6,643 bases of DNA from Sphingobacteriaceae bacterium (GTDB lineage: Bacteria > Bacteroidota > Bacteroidia > Sphingobacteriales > Sphingobacteriaceae), in the NCBI GenBank assembly GCA_025450155.1, contig JANWIB010000119.1, positions 1-6,643 on the forward strand, written 5' to 3'. Numbering within the stretch: position 1 is the first letter of the stretch; the number at the start of each line of letters is the position of its first letter. The notes beneath the pieces were generated by a model, which saw only the letters and a list, made by a program, of their open reading frames with translations, was not told the DNA's origin and made no database searches. Positions 1-5,945 of the stretch are shown piece after piece. The position numbers and the translations under genes were made by a program.

Positions 1-1
1 A

Positions 2-2089
2 GAAGGAACATTGGGATTCATTGCGGAAGCAGTTATGCTCACCATTCCTGATTATCCTTGTAAATCAACAGCCTTGCTTTACTTTCCAGATATCTATGCT
101 GCTTGCAATGCCATTGTTCCGTTAACCATTGCCGGTGCCGAAGCCGTAGAATTGATGGATCGAGCCTCACTTCGATCTATCGAAAATATAGCCGGAGTTC
201 CGGAACAGTTAAAAACATTGCCAGAAGAGGCTGCCGCATTGCTGATAGAATTTCAGGAAAATGAGGCGGTTGGATTGCAGGCAAAGGTTGATCAGTTTTT
301 GTCTCTATCACCTAATCTTTCTTTACTTAATGAACCCCAGTTTACGACCGATCAAAAAGAGCAGGCTTTTTTGTGGAAGCTCCGTAAAGGAATGTTTCCT
401 GCCGTTGGTGCTGTCAGAGCCAGTGGAACCACAGTAATATTAGAAGATATAGCCTTTCCAGTAGAAAAACTGGGCGATGCTATCCTCGATCTGCAAACTT
501 TATTTAAAAAATACGAATACTATAATGCGATCATTTTTGGACACGCGAAAGATGGAAACATTCATTTTGTAGTTACTCAAGCATTTGATACGCCTTCAGA
601 AGTGGATCGCTATGAGCGTTTTATGAATGATGTAGTACACCTGGTGGTGAAAAAATACAATGGAGCATTAAAAGCGGAGCATGGTACCGGGCGAAATATG
701 GCTCCATTTGTAGAAACGGAGTGGGGAAAGGAGATATACCAGGTAATGAAAACGCTAAAGAGAACCATTGATCCTGACAATCTTCTTAATCCTGGTGTAA
801 TTATCAACAAAGATAAAAAAGCACATATCAAAAATCTTAAAGCACTGCCACAGGTAGAAGAAGAGGTAGATAAATGCATAGAGTGCGGTTATTGTGAACA
901 TAAATGTCCTAGCCGCAACATCACGCTAACTCCGAGACAACGGATTGTAGTGCGTAGAGAGTTAGTTAAATTTAAAAGGGAGGGCAATACAAGTCAACAC
1001 AAAGAACTTTTACAACAATATCAATACGATGGCATGGATACCTGTGCTGTAGATGGATTATGTGCTACCGCCTGCCCGGTAGATATTAATACCGGTGAAT
1101 TGATAAAGCGCCTCCGGAGAGAGAATCACAGCCATTTTTCTAATAAAATTGCCCTGTTGGTCGCTCGAAATTTTAAAGTCGTATCCGCAGGAGTAAAAAT
1201 CGCGTTAAAAACAGGTATTGGTATTAATGCAGTTTTGGGTGCCAGTGCCATGACAAAGCTTACTAAAGGTATTAAACAGGTCATTCCGACATTCCCTTTA
1301 TGGTCTAACCAATTAAAACCAGCTCCCGCAGTTTCTAAATTTAAGGTAAAACAGTCTAAGGATGCTGTAGCAGCAGTATATTTCCCAACTTGTATCTCCC
1401 GTGTGATGGGCGGATCAAAAGAAGGAAATAAGAGTATGGTTGAAACCTTTCTTGCCGTTTCGGAAAAAGCAGGTATTCCTATTCTTATTCCAGATAATAT
1501 TCAAAGCACTTGTTGCGGACAGATATTTTCTTCTAAAGGATATAAAACTGCGTTTGAATTTACAGCAAATGATACAGTTGAGAAATTGTGGCACTGGACT
1601 GCTGAAGGAAAATTGCCTGTCGTTTTAGATATAACATCCTGTACACAAAGTTTACTTAATTGTCGATACGCATTATCAACAGAAAATAAGCAGCGCTTTG
1701 ATCAATTAAAAATTATAGACAGTATTAATTATATAGTCGATTACGTTATTCCGAAAGCAACAGTCCTTAAAAAGAAAGAACGTATTGTATTACACCCGGT
1801 ATGTTCCTTACCAAAAATGGGATTGGAGGGAAAGTTTTTGAAAATAGCACAACATTTTGCAAATGAAGTAGATGTACCGCTATTCGCGGGTTGTTGCGGT
1901 ATGGCTGGAGATCGTGGATTTTTATTTCCTGAGCTAACAGAAGCGGCAACCAAGCCCGAAGCAAATGAGGTACATCAGAATCAATACGAGGGTTATTACT
2001 CATCATCTAAAACCTGCGAAATCGCTTTATCGGATGCAGTAAATAAAAATTATGAATCCATCGTGTATTTAGTAGATGCATGTATTTGA
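2..2089 (+). CDS. FAD-linked oxidase / Fe-S protein, D-lactate dehydrogenase type (5' truncated)
   Basis: Probably oxidises D-lactate (or a related D-2-hydroxy acid) to the 2-keto acid and passes electrons through FAD and Fe-S clusters to the respiratory chain at the inner face of the membrane. The frame is open from the left edge, starting inside the FAD-binding domain (EGTLGFIAE), so roughly the first 270 residues of a protein of about 960 lie outside. In order: FAD-oxidase C-terminal domain with GHAKDGNIH (539-565), EHGTGR (677-694) and a DPDNLLNPG motif; a full CxxCxxCxxxCP cluster site (875-910); a second site reading CxxDxxCxxxCP (1043-1078); then two CCG cysteine-rich domains as in GlpC/heterodisulfide reductase (CCG near 1511 and again near 1891). 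The TGA stop is at 2087-2089. No transmembrane helix is evident. A 48-nt gap without a hairpin precedes nagB, so co-transcription is possible. Substrate could instead be glycolate or D-2-hydroxyglutarate; the family is secure, the substrate is not. Confidence 0.9.
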   Translation, partial: EGTLGFIAEAVMLTIPDYPCKSTALLYFPDIYAACNAIVPLTIAGAEAVELMDRASLRSIENIAGVPEQLKTLPEEAAALLIEFQENEAVGLQAKVDQFLSLSPNLSLLNEPQFTTDQKEQAFLWKLRKGMFPAVGAVRASGTTVILEDIAFPVEKLGDAILDLQTLFKKYEYYNAIIFGHAKDGNIHFVVTQAFDTPSEVDRYERFMNDVVHLVVKKYNGALKAEHGTGRNMAPFVETEWGKEIYQVMKTLKRTIDPDNLLNPGVIINKDKKAHIKNLKALPQVEEEVDKCIECGYCEHKCPSRNITLTPRQRIVVRRELVKFKREGNTSQHKELLQQYQYDGMDTCAVDGLCATACPVDINTGELIKRLRRENHSHFSNKIALLVARNFKVVSAGVKIALKTGIGINAVLGASAMTKLTKGIKQVIPTFPLWSNQLKPAPAVSKFKVKQSKDAVAAVYFPTCISRVMGGSKEGNKSMVETFLAVSEKAGIPILIPDNIQSTCCGQIFSSKGYKTAFEFTANDTVEKLWHWTAEGKLPVVLDITSCTQSLLNCRYALSTENKQRFDQLKIIDSINYIVDYVIPKATVLKKKERIVLHPVCSLPKMGLEGKFLKIAQHFANEVDVPLFAGCCGMAGDRGFLFPELTEAATKPEANEVHQNQYEGYYSSSKTCEIALSDAVNKNYESIVYLVDACI

Positions 2090-2137
2090 AAAAATAAATA
2101 GATATAAAAAATAGAATAATACAGCTTTATAACAGAT

Positions 2138-4057
2138 ATGTCAAGATTAAATCTTTTAGAAGAAACCCGGTTTGAGAAGCTTCCGGTAACCGTCTATCCC
2201 GATGAGCACATTGCCTCTAAAACGGTAGCTCGCCGTATAGCCGACTTGATCCGGGAGAAACAGCAAAAAAGTGAGCAAGCAGTTCTTGGTTTGGCAACAG
2301 GTGCAACGCCTGTAGAAGTATATGCGGAGTTAGTGCGTATGCACAAAGAAGAAAGCCTAAGCTTTAAAAATGTAGTTACGTTTAATTTGGATGAGTATTA
2401 TCCCATGAAACCGACTTCGCCCCAGAGCTACGTTACCTTCATGAAAGAAAATCTTTTTAATCATATTGATATTAATATGAGCAATGTTCACATTCCGGAT
2501 GGAACATTACGCTTAGATAAGATTGCAGATTATTGCTTAGAATATGAACAGAAAATTAGTTCATTTGGTGGTTTGGACCTGCAAATTTTAGGTATTGGTA
2601 GAACCGGGCACATCGGGTTTAATGAGCCTGGTTCGGCGCCTAATTCAGGAACCCGTTTGGTAACGCTTGATGACCTGACTCGAAGAGATGCATCAAGAGA
2701 TTTTGGCGGTAAGGCTAATGTGCCAACTAAGGCCATCACCATGGGTATTGGTACCATTTTCAAAGCCCGGGAAATTATTTTGATGGCCTGGAATAAGAAG
2801 AAAGCGCCCATCATTAAAAAAGCGGTAGAGGGTGAAATATCTTCAGAAGTTCCGGCAACCTATTTGCAATTATCCGATAAAGTAGAATTTATATTAGATC
2901 AGGATGCCGCTTCCGAGTTAACCCGTTTTGATATTCCATGGTTAGTAAAAGATTGTTTTTGGGATGAAAAACTAATCAAAAAAGCGGTTATCTGGTTAGC
3001 TAAAACGCTTAAAAAACCCATACTTAAACTAACAGAAGAAGACTATAATAGTCATGGTATGGCACAACTGGCTACAGAAAAAGGACCTGTATACAATATC
3101 AACATTCATATTTTCAGTAAACTACAACACACCATTACCGGATGGCCTGGGGGTAAACCAGAGGCCGATGATAGACAGCGTCCCGAAAGAGCTCAACCAG
3201 GAAAAAAACGCTCAATAATCTTTTCTCCACACCCCGATGATGATGTAATTTCTATGGGTGGAACATTTATCCGTTTAGTTGACCAAGGGCATGAGGTGCA
3301 TGTAGCCTATCAAACTTCTGGAAATACAGCAGTGTGGGATGATGATGCTTTACGCTTTGTAGAATTCGCCATTGATTTCAGTAAAACACAAAATTTAGAA
3401 GCAGAAAGCCTGGAATCGCTTTATGAAAATATGCGCCAATTTTTAGAAGCAAAGCAACCCAATCAGACTGATACCAAAGAAATACAAACCGTAAAAGGGT
3501 TGATTCGGAAGGGCGAAGCAATTGCCGGAGCTCGTTTTGCAGGTCTGCCAGATGACCATATACATTTTATGGCGCTTCCATTTTATGAACGGGCTAAAAC
3601 TCAAAAAAGACAGATTTTTGAAGACGATATTAAACAAACAATGGAGTTACTTCAAAAAGTAAAACCCCATCAGATCTTTGCTGCCGGTGATTTTGCCGAT
3701 CCGCATGGGACACATAAAGTATGTTTTGATATCATTGTGGAAGCCATGAAGAGACTGTGTAAAACCGAAGAATGGACAAAAGATTGCTGGTTGTGGATGT
3801 ATCGGGGCGCATGGCATGAATTTGAAATACACGAAATTGAAATGGCTGTACCATTGTCTCCTCAGGAAGTAGAGCGAAAGCGCTATGCCATCTTTAAACA
3901 TCAATCGCAGAAGGATCGTCCGGTATTTCCGGGCGACGATGCCAGAGAGTTTTGGGTGCGAGCAGAAGACCGTACGCGTGATACAGCCCGTGCTTATGAT
4001 CAGTTAGGTATGGCAGAATATGAAGCGATGGAAGCATTTGTCAGATGGAGATTTTAA
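2138..4057 (+). CDS. nagB: Glucosamine-6-phosphate deaminase fused to PIG-L/LmbE deacetylase-like domain
   Basis: Residues about 14-275 form a NagB domain that converts glucosamine-6-phosphate to fructose-6-phosphate and ammonia in the cytoplasm: GLATGATP phosphate loop, FNLDEY with catalytic base D85, and GRTGHIGFNEPG with H158 and E163. T156 occupies the place of E. coli D141. Residues about 275-355 are a basic linker region. Residues about 360-639 are PIG-L/LmbE-like: HPDDD at 365-369 and HGTH at 523-526 supply the expected zinc ligands and catalytic Asp/His of this deacetylase fold. At 639 residues it is over twice the length of E. coli NagB (266). The E. coli allosteric residue K160 is V175 here, and the N-terminus is about 14 residues longer, so GlcNAc-6-P activation seems unlikely. 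The start ATG has no Shine-Dalgarno. It lies 18 nt before the kinase gene, which indicates an operon. This long form is known in Bacteroidota; the activity of its second half is, as far as I know, not settled. Confidence 0.93.
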   Translation: MSRLNLLEETRFEKLPVTVYPDEHIASKTVARRIADLIREKQQKSEQAVLGLATGATPVEVYAELVRMHKEESLSFKNVVTFNLDEYYPMKPTSPQSYVTFMKENLFNHIDINMSNVHIPDGTLRLDKIADYCLEYEQKISSFGGLDLQILGIGRTGHIGFNEPGSAPNSGTRLVTLDDLTRRDASRDFGGKANVPTKAITMGIGTIFKAREIILMAWNKKKAPIIKKAVEGEISSEVPATYLQLSDKVEFILDQDAASELTRFDIPWLVKDCFWDEKLIKKAVIWLAKTLKKPILKLTEEDYNSHGMAQLATEKGPVYNINIHIFSKLQHTITGWPGGKPEADDRQRPERAQPGKKRSIIFSPHPDDDVISMGGTFIRLVDQGHEVHVAYQTSGNTAVWDDDALRFVEFAIDFSKTQNLEAESLESLYENMRQFLEAKQPNQTDTKEIQTVKGLIRKGEAIAGARFAGLPDDHIHFMALPFYERAKTQKRQIFEDDIKQTMELLQKVKPHQIFAAGDFADPHGTHKVCFDIIVEAMKRLCKTEEWTKDCWLWMYRGAWHEFEIHEIEMAVPLSPQEVERKRYAIFKHQSQKDRPVFPGDDAREFWVRAEDRTRDTARAYDQLGMAEYEAMEAFVRWRF

Positions 4058-4075
4058 CGACGTAGATTAAATATA

Positions 4076-4933
4076 ATGATACTAATTGCCGATTCTGGTT
4101 CTACAAAAACCAGCTGGTGTTTAATAGAAAACGATCATAAACTCTTTTTTCAAACCGAGGGATATAACCCATTTTTAGTTAAAACAGATTATATCATCAG
4201 TTCGTTGGAGAAGAGCTTGCCCCCTGCTGTAAATAAAGGTGAAGTGCATCAAATTTACTTTTACGGTTCTGGTTGTATCGGGGATAAAGTAACTATCATT
4301 AGGGATGCTTTAGCGACTTGGTTTATCAATGCCAGTATACAAGTTGAATCAGATCTTTTAGCTGCCGCCCGTGCACTTTTGGGAGAAAAACCAGGTTTTG
4401 CCGCCATCTTAGGAACCGGAACTAATAGTTGTTTATACAATGGTAAGGCGATAACGCATAATATCAGTTCTTTAGGTTATATTTTGGGCGATGAAGGTAG
4501 TGGCGTTTATATGGGAAAAAAACTCCTTACTGACTATATGAGGGGTAGATTGCCTAAGGATTTAAATGAAATTTTTCGTAAAGTTTATAATCTTACCCAA
4601 AGTGAGATTCTGGACTATATTTACAAACAGCCCCTACCCAACCGCTTTTGTGCAGGCTTTACCAAATTTTTAGCCGAAAACTTACATCATGAATACGCTT
4701 CTGCATTAGTAAAGTCTTCTTTTTATGATTTTTTCAAAAATATGGTAAGCAGCTACCCACACTTTAGCACATATACGTTTAACTGTGTAGGGTCTATCGC
4801 TTTTTATTTTAAAGAGATATTAACAGAGGTAGCTTTGGAATTTAATATGAAAACTGGGACGATCATTCAGTCGCCTATAGAAGGACTTATTAAATATCAT
4901 TTAGAGATTAAACAAGAAGTCTCTACAACCTAA
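4076..4933 (+). CDS. BadF/BadG/BcrA/BcrD-family amino-sugar kinase (GlcNAc kinase-like)
   Basis: An ASKHA-fold kinase, 285 residues, expected to phosphorylate N-acetylglucosamine or a related amino sugar with ATP in the cytoplasm. Visible motifs: N-terminal phosphate-1 loop DSGSTKTSW (residues 6-14); GSGC in a following strand; ESDLLAAA with D93, at the place of the catalytic Asp of mammalian NAGK; phosphate-2 loop GTGTNS (113-118); GDEGSG (138-143); and the adenosine motif VGSIA (238-242). Length suits the short bacterial BadF-type kinases. It follows the nagB fusion by 18 nt on the same strand, which supports an amino-sugar substrate and one transcript. The ATG at 4076 places DSGST at the usual distance from the N-terminus; no Shine-Dalgarno is seen. 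Glucosamine kinase (GspK-like) and MurNAc/GlcNAc kinase (MurK-like) belong to the same family and cannot be told apart by eye. The family call is firm, the substrate is inferred from context. Confidence 0.88.
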   Translation: MILIADSGSTKTSWCLIENDHKLFFQTEGYNPFLVKTDYIISSLEKSLPPAVNKGEVHQIYFYGSGCIGDKVTIIRDALATWFINASIQVESDLLAAARALLGEKPGFAAILGTGTNSCLYNGKAITHNISSLGYILGDEGSGVYMGKKLLTDYMRGRLPKDLNEIFRKVYNLTQSEILDYIYKQPLPNRFCAGFTKFLAENLHHEYASALVKSSFYDFFKNMVSSYPHFSTYTFNCVGSIAFYFKEILTEVALEFNMKTGTIIQSPIEGLIKYHLEIKQEVSTT

Positions 4934-4970
4934 AGTTAATCAAGATGCTATATAATTTCCAGAACTTTAG
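4930..4970. repeat. Perfect 8-bp inverted repeat across the convergent gene junction
   Basis: CTAAAGTT at 4930-4937 is repeated as its exact reverse complement AACTTTAG at 4963-4970, with a 25-nt AT-rich spacer. The element covers the stop codons of both the kinase gene (4931-4933) and the deoR gene (4948-4950 read on the minus strand). It could form a weak hairpin in either transcript and so act as a shared 3' end, but the arms hold only two G/C pairs and no T-tract follows on either side, so it is not a canonical intrinsic terminator. Only the repeat is seen; a terminator role is inference. Confidence 0.45.
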
Positions 4971-5691
4971 AATACGATTGCAATACGCTATCACTAGTGT
5001 CGAGGTCTGCAATTAAATAATGTATCGCATTAAGATTACAAACTTTCATTTTTTGAATAGAGCCTAATTTCTCAGCAATACTTAAAATGGCTGTTTTTGT
5101 GGCCGACTTAATCATAGCTTTTTTAACCTGCACCACTTCCCAATCAGAATCGGTTATACCCTCTTCCAAAGAAATGCCATTGGTTCCTAAAAAACATAAA
5201 TCAACCCGTATTTCAGAAAGCTGGTTGATTACCTGAGCCCCGGTATTGATATGTGAATTTTTAGAAAGCTGCCCGCCAATCAAATGTACATCAATGTTAG
5301 TACGCTCGGCAAGTTCCAGTGCCACAAGAGGACTAACAGTGAAAAAAGTAGCTTCCAGACTATCAGGTATCATTCGGGCCATTTCTATCATGGTAGTACC
5401 ACCTCCCGCTAATAATACCATCCCATTTTTTATAAGCCGTAAAGCTTTTTTTGCAATCTCTTTTTTAGAATCTTTCGCATAGATGTCTAATTGCTGAAAA
5501 GGGTAGTGAAAGGATTTAGATAAAGCCCCACCATATACTTTTAATACCTTACCACTTTCGGCCAAATCATTTAAATCTCTTCTTATAGTATCTTCCGAAA
5601 CATTAAGATGGAAACTTAGATCAGATGAAAGTACCTTGTTATGTAAGTTTATTTGCTTCATGATAAAAGCTTGTCTTTCTTCCTTAAGCAT
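4948..5691 (-). CDS. DeoR-family transcriptional repressor
   Basis: A 247-residue regulator. Residues about 1-57 are a DeoR winged helix-turn-helix: LSSDLSFHLNVSEDTIRRDL (recognition helix around SEDTIRRDL) followed by the wing LKVYGGAL. Residues about 75-235 are the DeoR C-terminal sensor domain, which in this family binds a phosphorylated sugar: AGGGTTMIEMA, the GGQLSKNSH loop, FLGTNGIS and GITDSDWEVVQVKKAM. The usual DxSK near the end of the sensor is replaced by IAEK, a form I associate with Bacteroidota members. The ATG at 5689-5691 (minus strand) gives a full-length DNA-binding domain. The gene is convergent with the kinase (14-nt gap) and divergent from pgmB across 254 bp, an arrangement typical of a regulator controlling itself and the divergent gene; control of the amino-sugar operon is equally conceivable from family knowledge. 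The effector is unknown. Confidence 0.92.
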   Translation of the reverse strand: MLKEERQAFIMKQINLHNKVLSSDLSFHLNVSEDTIRRDLNDLAESGKVLKVYGGALSKSFHYPFQQLDIYAKDSKKEIAKKALRLIKNGMVLLAGGGTTMIEMARMIPDSLEATFFTVSPLVALELAERTNIDVHLIGGQLSKNSHINTGAQVINQLSEIRVDLCFLGTNGISLEEGITDSDWEVVQVKKAMIKSATKTAILSIAEKLGSIQKMKVCNLNAIHYLIADLDTSDSVLQSYSKVLEII

Positions 5692-5711
5692 TGATAAGCA
5701 GTTTAGATCGA

Positions 5712-5737
5712 AACAAAGATAAATTTTTTACTTTGTT
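5712..5737. repeat. 7-bp inverted repeat overlapping the deoR promoter
   Basis: AACAAAG (5712-5718) and CTTTGTT (5731-5737) are exact reverse complements separated by 12 nt of A/T. The left arm contains the TTTG of the deoR -7 element. The right arm gives TTACTTTG on the plus strand, one mismatch from the same -7 consensus, so the repeat could reflect back-to-back promoters firing both ways. It could also be an operator for autoregulation. About 0.3 such repeats are expected by chance in a spacer of this size, so support is modest. Confidence 0.35.
5714..5721 (-). promoter_or_regulatory. Candidate -7 element of the deoR promoter
   Basis: Read on the minus strand this is TATCTTTG, a perfect match to the Bacteroidota -7 consensus TAnnTTTG. 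Transcription would start near 5707-5709, giving a leader of about 17 nt before the deoR ATG. No clear -33 TTG is present at the expected distance (about 5740-5745), so the promoter may be weak or need help. The element lies within the inverted repeat at 5712-5737. Confidence 0.45.
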
Positions 5738-5788
5738 CATACCATGAAGTAACCTGCTATGGATGCTAAAAAAGACAGATTGTTTTTG

Positions 5789-5821
5789 AGTTATCCACAA
5801 TTTATTAAGAAGTTATCCATA
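5789..5821 (+). promoter_or_regulatory. Tandem AGTTATCCA boxes (DnaA-box-like or operator direct repeat)
   Basis: AGTTATCCA occurs at 5789-5797 and again at 5811-5819, in the same orientation and 22 bp apart, close to two helical turns. The first copy continues as TTATCCACA (5791-5799), an exact consensus DnaA box; the second is TTATCCATA (5813-5821), one mismatch. Same-face direct repeats between divergent genes also suit a DeoR-family operator. The sequence shows the repeat; neither binding protein can be assigned. Confidence 0.4.
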
Positions 5822-5825
5822 TTTG

Positions 5826-5835
5826 GGAACGTTCC
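5826..5835. promoter_or_regulatory. Perfect 10-bp palindrome GGAACGTTCC
   Basis: A gapless self-complementary decamer about 110 bp before pgmB, with a TT/AA pair two positions outside on each side. The central CG and AACGTT core resemble operators of LacI-family regulators, which often control alpha-glucoside genes. A palindrome this short is expected about once per kilobase, so function is uncertain. Confidence 0.3.
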
Positions 5836-5903
5836 TGAAATTTAAATGTGTATTTTAATTAATTTGGTTTAGTTTTCACATTCAATACAAACCATAAAAA
5901 TTC

Positions 5904-5940
5904 TTGCAAAAACCACTACTGTAGTATTAGAATTGCAAAA
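5904..5940 (+). promoter_or_regulatory. Candidate pgmB promoter/operator with repeated TTGCAAAA
   Basis: TTGCAAAA occurs at 5904-5911 and 5933-5940, 29 bp apart, and between them lies ACTAC-T-GTAGT (5915-5925), an inverted repeat with 5-bp arms. TTG at 5904-5906 followed after 21 nt by TAGAATTG (5928-5935), one mismatch from TAnnTTTG, could be a -33/-7 pair, placing the palindrome in the promoter spacer where a repressor would block polymerase. The transcript would then begin only a few bases before the ATG at 5946, giving an almost leaderless mRNA, which weakens this reading. No better -33/-7 pair was found in the spacer for pgmB. Confidence 0.3.
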
Positions 5941-5945
5941 GTAAG

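Noticed and set aside
610..879. 89-codon minus-strand frame
   Set aside because: Opposite the FAD-oxidase domain including EHGTGR; no independent support.
1740..2006. Two overlapping minus-strand frames of 70-79 codons
   Set aside because: Both lie opposite the second CCG domain of the oxidase and overlap each other; no motif or start signal.
2081..2088. TGTATTTG as a -7 element for nagB
   Set aside because: One mismatch from TAnnTTTG, but it covers the end of the upstream gene and no TTG lies at the -33 distance; no convincing nagB promoter was found in 2090-2137.
2530..2814. 94-codon open frame on the minus strand
   Set aside because: It lies wholly inside the NagB coding region, whose motifs are unmistakable; the translation shows no recognisable domain.
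3443..3904. Two minus-strand frames of 64 and 85 codons
   Set aside because: They lie opposite the PIG-L domain, including its HGTH motif; the hydrophobic, Phe-rich translations reflect antisense of an AT-rich gene.
5246..5482. 78-codon plus-strand frame
   Set aside because: Antisense to the DeoR sensor domain, which has clear family motifs.
5789..5860. Chromosomal replication origin
   Set aside because: Two DnaA-like boxes and nearby AT-rich DNA are not enough; no further boxes and no origin-linked genes are present.
5865..5894. TGGTTT/AAACCA inverted repeat with 18-nt loop
   Set aside because: Only 6-bp arms in an AT-rich spacer; expected by chance, and it matches no promoter or terminator pattern.
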